A stretch of 64,000 bases of DNA from Pseudomonadota bacterium (lineage in GTDB: Bacteria > Pseudomonadota > Gammaproteobacteria > Burkholderiales > SG8-39). Within the stretch, counting starts at the first letter, position 1. Every line of letters begins with the position of its first letter. The notes beneath the pieces were generated by a model. The model did not search any database, was not told the DNA's origin, and was given only the letters and a program-made list of their open reading frames with translations. Of the stretch, positions 9,568 to 18,560 are shown in pieces. The translations under genes were made by a program, and so were the position numbers. Location: positions 1 through 64,000 of the forward strand of contig JAJZPQ010000015.1 of NCBI GenBank assembly GCA_021811085.1. The letters are read 5' to 3'.

Positions 9568-10440
9568 TCAGAATATGCGCCCGGGTGCCGCGCGCGGATC
9601 GCGCATGCGGTACTGGCCCGACTCGACCTGATGGAAGAATTTTTCGCACAGCATATTGAACAGTTCCGGCTCCTCCAGGTTGCAGGCGTGCCCGGTCTGC
9701 GGCATGAACGCGAGCCCGGCCGAGGGCATATGGCGCTTGAGCATGAGGGAAGCGTCCAGGCAAGGCTCGTCCTCGTCCCCGCTGATGATCAGCGTAGGCA
9801 CCGTGCACTTGGCCATCTGCTCCTTGAAGTCGCCGAGCGAAGGCCGCAGCGCCTGATAGCCCTTGAGCGTGAGCGCCGAACCCTTGGCCGAGTGCTGTCT
9901 CACGAGCTCGATGAACTCGGCAAAACCGCGCGGATTCTTGTTCTGCAGCTGCACCCGCGTCGGCGACTGGCCGCGCAGGTCGGCGCTCTTTTCCCAGCCT
10001 TCGGCGAGCAGCTTGTCCGCCGCCGCTTCCGATTCGTGCTTGAACTTGGCGCGCGACTCGGGCATCGAGCCGGAGCCGACACCGGCCAGCGTCAGCGACA
10101 GCGCGCGCTCGGGCCATTTCATGCCGAAATAGAACGTAGCGAACGCGCCCATCGACAGTCCGACGATATGCGCCATGTCGATCTTAAGGCCGTCGAGCAT
10201 GGCCAGCACGCCGGCGCGCTGATGTTCGAAATCGTAGTCTTTCACATGCTCCGGCACGTCCGAGGGCGGATAGCCGCGCGCGTTGTAGGCGATGCAGCGG
10301 TAACGGCGCGAGAAATAGCGCAGCTGCGCTTCCCAGCTGCGGTATTCCCCCATGAATTCGTGCACGAACAGGATCGGCGTTCCCTGGCCGGCTTCCTCGT
10401 AGTACAGCCTGACACCGTCGCTGGCGGTGATGTGCGGCAT
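9568..10440 (-). CDS. Alpha/beta hydrolase
   Basis: A 290-residue alpha/beta-hydrolase fold protein. The nucleophile elbow is GLSMGAF with S96, the oxyanion strand is FVHEFMG, a candidate acid lies in SGDEDEPC, and the histidine is in QTGHACNLEEP. The layout resembles 3-oxoadipate enol-lactonase and other C-C or ester hydrolases. Upstream AGGAGGAATC is a good ribosome binding site. It is followed after 15 bp by the PLP-enzyme gene. The substrate is not identifiable from sequence alone. Confidence 0.87.
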   Translation of the reverse strand: MPHITASDGVRLYYEEAGQGTPILFVHEFMGEYRSWEAQLRYFSRRYRCIAYNARGYPPSDVPEHVKDYDFEHQRAGVLAMLDGLKIDMAHIVGLSMGAFATFYFGMKWPERALSLTLAGVGSGSMPESRAKFKHESEAAADKLLAEGWEKSADLRGQSPTRVQLQNKNPRGFAEFIELVRQHSAKGSALTLKGYQALRPSLGDFKEQMAKCTVPTLIISGDEDEPCLDASLMLKRHMPSAGLAFMPQTGHACNLEEPELFNMLCEKFFHQVESGQYRMRDPRAAPGRIF

Positions 10441-10503
10441 GATTCCTCCTTTCGATGGCGCGCGTGCTCAAGGCGCACGCTGCACCGGATTATAGACGGC
10501 GGG

Positions 10504-10878
10504 TTAGTCCTTCTGTCCCAGCAGCCGCGCGAGCTCTCCGCTTTCGATCAGTTTGTGCACGTCGCCGGCGCCGCCTACCAGCATGCCCTTGACGAACACC
10601 ATGGGAAAAGTCGGCCAGCCGGTCCACATTTTCAGCGCGTTGCGGCGGCGCCAGCCGGAGAGGTAATTCCCGTATTCGAGGTACTTGAACGACTGGCCCT
10701 GTTGCTCGAGCATCCTGCGCACTTTTTTCGGAAACGGATTCTGCGCCATGCCCACCACGACGATGGCGTTGGCGGCGATCGCAGCCTGCACCTCGCGCAC
10801 GATATCGGCGTGATGGCCGGATATGGTCTCGCGTATGGCCGGATGGATATGCGCTTCGTCGAGTATGCTGCGGCTCAT
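10504..10878 (-). CDS. Glutaredoxin-fold protein without active-site cysteines
   Basis: A 124-residue protein that follows the monothiol glutaredoxin plan: a central strand IVVVGMAQNPFPKKVRRML, then WPTFPMVFVKGMLVGGAGDV with the cis-proline, and a C-terminal helix. At the place of the CGFS or CPYC active site it has NPFP (residues 47-50), and the whole protein contains no cysteine. Redox or Fe-S chemistry through a thiol is therefore excluded, and a binding or scaffold role is possible. It lies 63 bp upstream of the hydrolase gene on the same strand. Confidence 0.75.
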   Translation of the reverse strand: MSRSILDEAHIHPAIRETISGHHADIVREVQAAIAANAIVVVGMAQNPFPKKVRRMLEQQGQSFKYLEYGNYLSGWRRRNALKMWTGWPTFPMVFVKGMLVGGAGDVHKLIESGELARLLGQKD

Positions 10879-11070
10879 GCTGAATCTCCTTTATGCAATT
10901 CCTGCGCTGCCGCCCAAAAGCCGCGGCCCGCGCTATCTTAACCCAGCCGGCGCGCAGCCTGGGCGTGCCGCTGCTGCAGCAGGTGCGCACATTGCGCATA
11001 ATGGCGGCACTTAATCGGGGAGCAAGCAGGCGATGAAAGCCGTGAATCAATGTGAAAAGGAGATTCTGCG

Positions 11071-12408
11071 ATGAGTTCGACCGTGTTCGATTCCGGCTTG
11101 TTCCGCGACATGTTCGGGACCGAGGACATGCGCGCTGTGTTCTCCGACGCGGGCTATCTGGCGCGCTGCCTCGAAGTCGAGGCGGCGCTCGCGCGCGCCC
11201 AAGCCGGCACAGGCGTGATTCCGGCCGCAGCCGCGCGCGAAATCGATGCCAAAGCGACACCCGCCTGCCTGGATCTGGCCGAACTCAAGCGCGAGACGGA
11301 GATCGTGGGCTATCCGATTCTGCCGCTGGTGAAACAGCTCGCAGCGGCCTGCGCGGGCGACGCGGGCGGCTATGTGCACTGGGGCGCCACCACCCAGGAC
11401 GTCATGGATACCGCAGTGGTGCTGCAGCTGCGCGCGGCGTTCGATCTGATCGAAGCCGATCTCGCCGACATCCTCGCCTCGCTCGCAACGCTGGCGCGGC
11501 GCTACCGTGATACGCCCATGGCCGGACGCACCCACCTGCAGCAGGCGCTGCCCGTCACGTTCGGCTACAAGGCTGCGGTGTGGCGCGCCCCGCTCGCGCG
11601 CCAGCAGGAGCGCCTGACGCAGCTGCGGCCGCGCGTCCTGATGGGCCAGTTCGGCGGCGCCGCCGGCACGCTCGCCTCGCTCGGCAAAGACGGCCTGGCG
11701 GTGCGTGCCGCGCTGATGCGCGAACTCGGCCTGGGCGAACCCGCGATCACCTGGCATGTCGCGCGCGATACGCTGGCTGAAGCCGTGCTGTTCACCGGCC
11801 TGCTCACCGGTGCGCTTGCCAAGATTGCCAGCGACGTGATGATGATGATGTCCACCGAGTTCGGCGAGGCGTTCGAGCCGTTCGAGCACGGTCGCGGCGC
11901 GAGCAGCACCATGCCGCAAAAGCGCAATCCGATTTCATCCGAACTCATACTCGCCTGCGCCAAGCTGGTGCGCCAGCACTGCGCGCTGATGCTCGACGCG
12001 ATGGTGCAGGATTTCGAGCGCGCCACCGGTCCCTGGCACGCCGAATGGATCGCCTTGCCGGAGAGTTTCATCGCGACAGCCGGCGCATTGCGCCAGGCGA
12101 AGCTCATGCTCGCCGGCCTCAGCGTCGACGCCAAGCGCATGCAGCACAACCTGGAGCTTACCTCGGGTCTGATCGTCGCCGAGGCCGTCATGATGGGGCT
12201 CGCGCCCAAGCTCGGGCGGCAGGTGGCGCACGACGTCGTCTACGACGCTTGCCGTGCCGCAGCCGAAAGCGGGCGTCCGCTGCTCGAACTGCTTGCGGCG
12301 CATGCGGAGGTCATTGCGCACATGAGCCGCAGCGAGCTGGAACGCCTGCTCGATCCGCGCAATTATCTCGGCAGCGCCGCGCAAATGGTGGACCGTTCGC
12401 TTGCCTAA
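11071..12408 (+). CDS. Lyase of the PcaB/adenylosuccinate lyase superfamily
   Basis: A 445-residue fumarase/aspartase superfamily enzyme. The signature loop SSTMPQKRNP with the catalytic serine is at about residue 278, preceded by HWGATTQDVMDT and GRTHLQQALP, the two other conserved regions. Length and opening (DMFGTEDMRAVFSDAGYL) fit 3-carboxy-cis,cis-muconate cycloisomerase-like proteins better than purine-pathway PurB. No other protocatechuate genes are nearby, so the substrate is open. AAGGAG lies 7 bp before the ATG. It converges on the DUF748 gene. Confidence 0.85.
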   Translation: MSSTVFDSGLFRDMFGTEDMRAVFSDAGYLARCLEVEAALARAQAGTGVIPAAAAREIDAKATPACLDLAELKRETEIVGYPILPLVKQLAAACAGDAGGYVHWGATTQDVMDTAVVLQLRAAFDLIEADLADILASLATLARRYRDTPMAGRTHLQQALPVTFGYKAAVWRAPLARQQERLTQLRPRVLMGQFGGAAGTLASLGKDGLAVRAALMRELGLGEPAITWHVARDTLAEAVLFTGLLTGALAKIASDVMMMMSTEFGEAFEPFEHGRGASSTMPQKRNPISSELILACAKLVRQHCALMLDAMVQDFERATGPWHAEWIALPESFIATAGALRQAKLMLAGLSVDAKRMQHNLELTSGLIVAEAVMMGLAPKLGRQVAHDVVYDACRAAAESGRPLLELLAAHAEVIAHMSRSELERLLDPRNYLGSAAQMVDRSLA

Positions 12409-12417
12409 CCGCCGCTG

Positions 12418-12444
12418 CTGAAAGCGCTGGCGCTGCGCTTTCAG
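12418..12444. terminator. Hairpin between convergent genes
   Basis: CTGAAAGCG (12418-12426) and CGCTTTCAG (12436-12444) form a perfect 9-bp stem with a 9-nt loop. It lies 10 bp after the lyase stop and covers the 3' end of the opposing DUF748 gene. There is no long T-tract, so it may be a weak bidirectional terminator or a transcript-end stabiliser. Confidence 0.5.
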
Positions 12445-15400
12445 CGTGTGGCCAGCAATAGATGCACGGTGACCTGCCTGGCCTCCGCATCGGAGGTCGG
12501 CGCGGCGAGCGTGCGTTCCATACGCGAACTTTCGGCGCCCGCTGCTTGCAGCGCGGCCTCGATCGCGAGCGCGCGCTTTTGCGCGAGCTCGGCCAGCGCG
12601 CTGCCGGGAAGCGTCTGCGACTCGCGCAAGCGGCGCAGCAAAGTCTGGTGGAACGCGCGCGTATCCACCAGTTGCGGTTCTCCACCGACTAAGTTGATCA
12701 GCCGCGTGGTCAGCGAAGGCGCCGGCACGCCGGCGCTGCGCGCCTTGGCCTCCGCCTCCGTCCTGAGCCGGTCGAGCTCGGCTTTGGAAAAGCGCTCGGC
12801 AAAAATTGTTCGCAGCGCCTTGCGCGTTCGCCGATCTTCGATATTGACCTGTCCCGGCTCCTCGTCTTCGGCCACGGCGAACCCAGCCCTGCGGCCGATG
12901 TCCCGGCCGAGCGCGGCGCGCTTCATCGCGCGCGCGTCCGCTTCGGTATCGTAGTGCGTGGGGATGACGAGCTTCAGCTCCGGGTGTTTGGCCAGCGCTT
13001 CGACCACGCGCGCCAGCTTTTCCCGCTCCGGCGGCAACAATCTGGCTTTGCCGGGGTCGAATGCTATCGCCCCGAAATCCTCTCCGCTGCCGCCGCCAAA
13101 CAGGTGTGCCAGCGCCCGGAACGGAGCAGCGACGATGTTGCCGATCAAATGGCCTACCGCCTTCCAGATCAGCGGTGCCAGACTGAACTGCGGATCGTCG
13201 AGGTTGCCCTTGACCGGCACTTCGAGCGAAATCCTGCCGTCCTGATCCTTGAGCAGATTGACGGCGAGTTCGAATGGCAGCTTGAGCGCATCCGGGCTTT
13301 CGACGCGCTCGCCGAGCGTGAACTGCTCCAGCGTGATCTTGTTGTCGCCTTCGATGACACTGTCGCGCACGCGGTAGTTGAGGTCCAGCGCCAGGCGCCC
13401 GGAAGCGATGCGGTATCCGGCAAAGCGCACCGCATAGGGCGTTGCCTTGATCAGGTCGATATTGCGCAGCTGCACCCGGAATGTGCTGCGGTTGCGCGGC
13501 GCAAACGGATTGACCGCTCCGGACAGATGCGCATAGCCGAACTCGTCGACGCGGCCTTCGAGCGTGAACTGGCTGCGCGCCTCGGGGTTGCTCGACAAGC
13601 CGTTCGCGCTGCCGGCGAGATCGTAGATCTTCGCCACATAACCCGGGCTCAGGCTGTCGTCGGAAAAATCGAGTGCGCCCTGGTCCACGCGCACGCGCCG
13701 CACCGCGATCGCAAACGTGCCGGCGGCGCCGGGCTGCGCCCTGACATCGGCCGCCGCGTCGGGCGCAGCCGCATGCGCCGCGCCGGCCTCGGCTGCAGGC
13801 AGCTTGCGCGCGAACGCACGCGAGATGTTGCTCGTTCCGTCTTTCGCGATAGCGAACCGGCCCGCCGGCGCCGTCAGCCGCAGTTCGTCGATGTCGATGC
13901 GATCGGGTGACAGCGTCGCTTTGAGCGAGTCGGTCGCGAGCGTCTTCCAGCCGAACAGCCGCACCCCGGTCGTATCCTCCAGCGCAAGATTGGCGATGCT
14001 GGCTTGCCCGGAATATCCCAGCTTCGCTTCCTTGTCGCCGGCGCGCAGCGTGCCGGAGAGCGAAATGTCGCCGGAAGCGAATTTCACATTCGCGAATTGC
14101 GCCAGCAGCGACTGCGCCGGTGCGAGCGCGACATTGCTTGCGTCGATTTTCGCTTCGAGCGTGCCCTGCGCGGGGACGCCGCTCCCGCGCAGGGCGATGC
14201 GTCCGCCGCTTTTCACGTCGGCGCTCAAGCGGAATGCCAGCGGCTTGGTGCCATCGTTCGACACGTCCCGCAGTTTCAGCGCAACACGCTCCAGCGCCAG
14301 GGCGATACCGCGGCTCGGATCGGCGAAATTGACCACCCCTTCGCCGAGCTCAAGCGCCTGCACTCGCGCCGACAAGGGTTTCGCCGTCTTGGATTTTCCG
14401 CCGGCCGGCAGGAGATCGAGTACAGACAGGCGCCCGTTCTCCAGCAGCGTGTCCATGCCGAAACTGCCTGCGCGCAGCGCCGCGGCCTCGAGCGTATTCG
14501 CGTCGCTGTCGTAGCGCGCGCCGTTGAGCGACAGCTGCGCGAATTTCAATGCAGGCTGCGGCGCGCTCGCGGGAGTAGCAGACGCCGCAAGCGCATCCAA
14601 TTTTGCCAGTGTGAAATTTCCCGCGTCCAGGCGCACGCGCACGCCTTCGCTCCCCGGCGCCGCATTGAAGCCGAAACTGCCGCTGAGGCCATCCGCAGCG
14701 AGCGCGAGCGGCTTCTTCGCCGTGCGATCGGTGTAACGCACCGAGGCGTTGCCTATTTCCACGGCGGCTATGCGCGCCTGCCACATGCCGGGCCTGGCGC
14801 CGCCTGCCGCGTCGCCGCCCGGGTCGGAGAACGACCGCAACAAGTCCAGGTTTCCATTGGCATCGCGCTCCAGCGCCAGCGCGACGTCGGCGATGCGCAC
14901 TCGCTTGGCCGAACCGCGTTTCGAGTCGAGATCAAACGCGATACCGTCCACGGCGAGCGCACGCAGCGTTGCCAGGGGTTTCGTTGGCTCGCCCGCGGCG
15001 AGCGCCGCGCTCGCCAGCGCAAGCGCACGCACCGAACCGCGCCGAGTCGCGAGTTCCAACGTTGCTGCGTCGATCGCGATCTGTCCCGTAATTGCGAGCC
15101 GTCGTTTGTCCTTCCCCGAATTAAAGGTCGATGCGCCGATGCGTGCCGCCTTGACCGCTGCAACTTGCGTGACCGAATCGAATTCAATGCCTGCGAGCGA
15201 AATCGTGCCGAATTGCGCCAGCAATGCTTTTTTGCCAATGCTGTCCAGCGCGAGGCCGCGCAGCTCGAGCTTGGCGCCGTTCAGGATGAAGCGCGGCTTG
15301 CCGTCGGCCAGCGCCAATGCATAGGGCAATTCGAGATCGGCGTGGCCCGCGGCGATGCGTGCCGTGCTGTATTCCTTGAGATAAGGCGTCAGCTCCGCCA

Positions 15401-16082
15401 GCGCCAGGTTTTCGACCGTAAGCGTGCCCGTCGCCGCAAGCGGCGCAAGCGCGACGCCGCCCTTCCACTGCAGCTTCGCGCCCTGGGCCGTCTGCCCCGC
15501 GAGCAGGTACGAGCCTTGTGCGGAATCGAGCGACGACAGCGAGCGGAGGTCTATCGACAGGCGCTCCAGCCGATTGCGGTAAGCCTGGCGCTGATCCTCG
15601 AAGTCGATGCTGCCATTGGTCACCAGAAGATGTCCGAGGGCGAAACGCGGCGGCTCCGCCGCCCCCCCGGTTCCCGCATCCGGCACGAACGCAGCCAGGT
15701 TCAGCCGGCCGTCCTGCGCGATTGCCAGGTGCAGCGCCGGATCGGTCAGCTGCACTTCATCCAGCACCCAGGCGCGGCGCGGCAGCGATGCCCATGCGAG
15801 ATCGACCACCGCATCGGCGAACTTGAGCAGCGGCTGCCCGTCCATGGTTTCGAGCGCGAATTCGCGCGCATGCAGCCTGAGCGTGAACGGATTGAAGCTG
15901 AGTTCACCGATGCGCGCGCGCTGATGCAGGCCTTGCTCCACCAGACGCGGCAGTTCGCGTTGCGCCAGCCACGGCGCGAGCAGAAATCCCGCCAGCGCGT
16001 AGAGCACGAGCAGCGCGCCCGCCAACGCGGCGATGCGCAGTGCCTTACGCCCCTGCGCCCCCCCAGATGTTTGTTGCTTCAT
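12441..16082 (-). CDS. Large AsmA-like DUF748 protein
   Basis: A very long protein of 1213 residues. A single N-terminal membrane anchor lies at about residues 14-34 (IAALAGALLVLYALAGFLL). The bulk is a repeat-rich, beta-structured periplasmic region, with many segments of the type LDLNYRVRDSVIEGDNKITLEQF, which is typical of DUF748 and the AsmA/TamB bridge proteins. The C-terminus turns helical and charged and contains an OmpA-like stretch (KLARVVEALAKHPEL). AsmA-like relatives carry lipids between membranes, and that role is an inference here. It appears to be a single-gene unit. Confidence 0.85.
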   Translation of the reverse strand: MKQQTSGGAQGRKALRIAALAGALLVLYALAGFLLAPWLAQRELPRLVEQGLHQRARIGELSFNPFTLRLHAREFALETMDGQPLLKFADAVVDLAWASLPRRAWVLDEVQLTDPALHLAIAQDGRLNLAAFVPDAGTGGAAEPPRFALGHLLVTNGSIDFEDQRQAYRNRLERLSIDLRSLSSLDSAQGSYLLAGQTAQGAKLQWKGGVALAPLAATGTLTVENLALAELTPYLKEYSTARIAAGHADLELPYALALADGKPRFILNGAKLELRGLALDSIGKKALLAQFGTISLAGIEFDSVTQVAAVKAARIGASTFNSGKDKRRLAITGQIAIDAATLELATRRGSVRALALASAALAAGEPTKPLATLRALAVDGIAFDLDSKRGSAKRVRIADVALALERDANGNLDLLRSFSDPGGDAAGGARPGMWQARIAAVEIGNASVRYTDRTAKKPLALAADGLSGSFGFNAAPGSEGVRVRLDAGNFTLAKLDALAASATPASAPQPALKFAQLSLNGARYDSDANTLEAAALRAGSFGMDTLLENGRLSVLDLLPAGGKSKTAKPLSARVQALELGEGVVNFADPSRGIALALERVALKLRDVSNDGTKPLAFRLSADVKSGGRIALRGSGVPAQGTLEAKIDASNVALAPAQSLLAQFANVKFASGDISLSGTLRAGDKEAKLGYSGQASIANLALEDTTGVRLFGWKTLATDSLKATLSPDRIDIDELRLTAPAGRFAIAKDGTSNISRAFARKLPAAEAGAAHAAAPDAAADVRAQPGAAGTFAIAVRRVRVDQGALDFSDDSLSPGYVAKIYDLAGSANGLSSNPEARSQFTLEGRVDEFGYAHLSGAVNPFAPRNRSTFRVQLRNIDLIKATPYAVRFAGYRIASGRLALDLNYRVRDSVIEGDNKITLEQFTLGERVESPDALKLPFELAVNLLKDQDGRISLEVPVKGNLDDPQFSLAPLIWKAVGHLIGNIVAAPFRALAHLFGGGSGEDFGAIAFDPGKARLLPPEREKLARVVEALAKHPELKLVIPTHYDTEADARAMKRAALGRDIGRRAGFAVAEDEEPGQVNIEDRRTRKALRTIFAERFSKAELDRLRTEAEAKARSAGVPAPSLTTRLINLVGGEPQLVDTRAFHQTLLRRLRESQTLPGSALAELAQKRALAIEAALQAAGAESSRMERTLAAPTSDAEARQVTVHLLLATR

Positions 16083-16137
16083 AGTGCGCGCACGGCCTGC
16101 ACCGGATTAGCCTCGACGCACTCGCACGGGGAGCTAG

Positions 16138-16818
16138 CTAGTTGCGGACGTAGAGCGTCGGAAACTGCCGTTCCAGGTTGGCGAGCTTCGGCAAATCGTT
16201 GATGACGATGTAAGGCTGGTCCGGATGGCGCGCAAGATAATGCTGGTGGTAGGCCTCAGCCTCGTAAAATGCTTTCAGCGGTGTTACGTCGGTGACGATC
16301 GGCCGCGCGAAGGTATGCGCTGCCTGCAACTGCGCGATGTAGGCTTTGGCTACTTGCTTCTGCTCGTCACTGGAAAAGAAAATAGCCGAGCGGTACTGGG
16401 TGCCGGTATCCGGGCCCTGCCGGTCCAGCTCGGTCGGATTGTGCGCGACGGAAAAGAATATCTTCAGCAGCTGGCCGTAGGAGATGCGCGCCGGGTCATA
16501 GGTAACGCGCACCGACTCGGCGTGGCCGGTGGTGCCGGAGCTGACGATCTCGTAGTGCGCAGTCTTCGCGCTGCCGCCCGCATACCCGGAAACGACCTGG
16601 GTGACGCCTTTGACGTGCTCGAATACGGCTTCTACTCCCCAGAAACAACCGCCCGCAAAAACGGCGGTTTGGGTGCCCGTGCGTTGCGCCGGCGGGGTAT
16701 CGAGCTTGGGATCCGGCAGCGGTACTGCAGCGCGCGAGGGCACCAGGAAGAGAAACAGCACTGCCGCCACCGCCATTCCCGCCAACCCGATGATTCCGTC
16801 TCTAGAGACACGCGACAT
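16138..16818 (-). CDS. msrA: Peptide-methionine (S)-S-oxide reductase MsrA, exported form
   Basis: A 226-residue MsrA. The catalytic motif GGCFWGVE carries the nucleophilic C58, and YDPARISYGQLL and HNPTELDRQGPDTGTQYRS are family-conserved. An N-terminal hydrophobic segment (about residues 9-28) precedes the domain, so the enzyme is probably membrane-anchored or periplasmic and repairs oxidised envelope proteins. A strong AAGGAGG lies 7 bp before the ATG. No msrB is adjacent. Confidence 0.94.
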   Translation of the reverse strand: MSRVSRDGIIGLAGMAVAAVLFLFLVPSRAAVPLPDPKLDTPPAQRTGTQTAVFAGGCFWGVEAVFEHVKGVTQVVSGYAGGSAKTAHYEIVSSGTTGHAESVRVTYDPARISYGQLLKIFFSVAHNPTELDRQGPDTGTQYRSAIFFSSDEQKQVAKAYIAQLQAAHTFARPIVTDVTPLKAFYEAEAYHQHYLARHPDQPYIVINDLPKLANLERQFPTLYVRN

Positions 16819-16866
16819 GGCAAGTCCTCCTTAGAATCCGTAACAAAAGCGCTTATTTGTTACGGT

Positions 16867-16950
16867 CCGACTTAGGGGAGCGCGAGGGGATACGCCCGAA
16901 GGAAGTCCCCCCAGGGGGATATCCCCTCGCAATGTTGTCGACCCTAAGAG
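16867..16950. repeat. Structured intergenic repeat, copy 1
   Basis: Nested inverted repeats: CTTAGGG (16871-16877) with CCCTAAG (16942-16948), then GCGAGGGGATA (16882-16892) with TATCCCCTCGC (16920-16930), a perfect 11-bp stem, and TCCCCC/GGGGGA inside. The left edge, TCCGACTTAGGGGAG followed by GAGGGGA three bases later, recurs almost exactly near 53375-53398. It sits between the divergent msrA and FGGY kinase genes. It is probably a REP-like element or a structured transcript end. Confidence 0.6.
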
Positions 16951-17096
16951 CCCGTTTCCGACACACTGAATCGTCACCTCGATTGAACTGTACGCGGACG
17001 CAGTCTGCTTCAGCGCGTATGATAACCAAGTAAGCGCATTCTTTGGATGCCTTTTGCAACGCGCAGTTCCAGGCACGGCCACGATTGCATCTCAGC

Positions 17097-18530
17097 GTGA
17101 ATCCCGATCCCCTTTATCTTGCCCTGGACCAGGGCACCCATGCGAGCCGCGCGGTAGTCCTGAATCGCCGCGGCGAGGTGCTCGCAAGCGGCGTGTGCGA
17201 TATCGGCCTCGCACGGCCGCAGCCCGATTGGGCCGAGCAGGACGGCGAGGAGATGGTGGCATCGGTTTTCACGGCCGCGAACGCAGCGCTGTCTGCCCTG
17301 GGTACGCGCCGGCGCGACGTGGTCGCGGCGGGCCTCGCCAGCCAGCGCGCCAGCTGCATCTGCTGGGACCGAAGCAGCGGCCGGCCGCTGTCGCCGCTGT
17401 TCAGCTGGCAGGACCGGCGCGCGCACCAGTGGCTGCGCCAGTTCGAGCCGCAGGGCGAAGAAGTGCATCGCAAGACGGGGCTGTTTCTGTCGGCGCATTA
17501 CGGCGCGAGCAAGCTGCGCTGGGCGCTCGATCATCTTGACCCGGTGCGCGCGGCGCGCGCGCAGGGCACGCTCTGCTGGGGGCCGCAGGCGAGTTTTCTG
17601 GCCTTCCGCCTGCTCGAAGAGCGTCCCCTGGTCGCCGATCCGCAATGCGCGGCGCGCACCCAACTGTGGAACCTGCGCACGCGCGACTGGGATCCGGAAC
17701 TGCTGGCTTTGTTCGGCCTGCCGCAGGGTTTCCTGCCCAAGAGCGTACCCACCTGCCAAGTCTTCGGTACGCTAAAAGTGGGAGACTGCGCCATGCCTAT
17801 GACGGCGATCAACGGCGATCAGTCTGCGGCAGTGTTCGCATTCGGTTGGCCGGAGGAGGACTCGGCCTACATCAACATCGGCACCAGCGCCTTCGTGCAG
17901 CGCGCGCTCGCGCGCGACCCCGGCTACGTACCGCGCCAGCTCACCGGCATCATCCTCGACGACGGCGCGACCACGGTGTACACCGTGGAGGGCAATGTCA
18001 ACGGCGCCGGCACCGCGCTCGAGTGGCTGCGCAAGGAACCCGGAATGGAAGCTCTGGACAGCGTGCTGCCGCAATGGCTCGCGGCGCCGGGCGCGCCGCC
18101 GCTGTTCCTCAATGGCATCGCCGGGCTCGGTGGCCCGTTTTGGCAACCCGATTTCGCCTCACGTTTCGTCGGCGCGGGCGAACCCTGGCAAAACGCCGTG
18201 GCGGTCATCGAAAGCATGGCGTTCCTGCTGCAGGCGAACATCGATGAAATGACGAAATACGTGGCGCCGGCCGCGCGCATCCGCGTCAGCGGCGGCGTGT
18301 CGCAGATCGACGGCCTGTGCCGCCGCTTGGCTGCGGTGAGCGGACTCCCGGTGCACAGGCGCGAGGATGCCGAGGCGACGGCGCGCGGCATCGGCTACCT
18401 CGCCGCCGGACGGCCGGAGCAATGGAACCAGGGCGGCGAGGAGCAAATTTTCGCGCCCGGCGACGATGCGGGAATAAGCGCGCGCTACCGCCGCTGGCGG
18501 GCATTGATGGCTGAGGCGACCGGCGTTTGA
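17097..18530 (+). CDS. FGGY-family kinase, glycerol kinase-like
   Basis: A sugar/polyol kinase of 477 residues if started at the GTG at 17097. Reading can be extended upstream to a TTG at 17043, but conserved sequence starts at LYLALDQGTHASRAVV, so GTG is preferred. The pattern follows GlpK: DQGTHASRAVV, then PDWAEQDGEEM, SQRASCICWDRSSGRPLSP, SWQDRR, and the phosphate loop NGDQSAAVFAFG. It would phosphorylate glycerol or a related polyol. This fits the glycerol-3-phosphate dehydrogenase genes at 26848-29726, although the two loci are not adjacent. Convergent with the DUF47 gene. Confidence 0.8.
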   Translation: MNPDPLYLALDQGTHASRAVVLNRRGEVLASGVCDIGLARPQPDWAEQDGEEMVASVFTAANAALSALGTRRRDVVAAGLASQRASCICWDRSSGRPLSPLFSWQDRRAHQWLRQFEPQGEEVHRKTGLFLSAHYGASKLRWALDHLDPVRAARAQGTLCWGPQASFLAFRLLEERPLVADPQCAARTQLWNLRTRDWDPELLALFGLPQGFLPKSVPTCQVFGTLKVGDCAMPMTAINGDQSAAVFAFGWPEEDSAYINIGTSAFVQRALARDPGYVPRQLTGIILDDGATTVYTVEGNVNGAGTALEWLRKEPGMEALDSVLPQWLAAPGAPPLFLNGIAGLGGPFWQPDFASRFVGAGEPWQNAVAVIESMAFLLQANIDEMTKYVAPAARIRVSGGVSQIDGLCRRLAAVSGLPVHRREDAEATARGIGYLAAGRPEQWNQGGEEQIFAPGDDAGISARYRRWRALMAEATGV

Positions 18531-18537
18531 ACTGCGC

Positions 18538-18555
18538 GCCGGCGTTTCCGCCGGC
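18538..18555. terminator. Short GC hairpin between convergent genes
   Basis: GCCGGCG (18538-18544), loop TTTC, CGCCGGC (18549-18555) is a perfect 7-bp stem in the 30-bp space between the FGGY kinase stop and the DUF47 stop. There is no T-tract, so termination strength is uncertain. Confidence 0.4.
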
Positions 18556-18560
18556 CGGAT

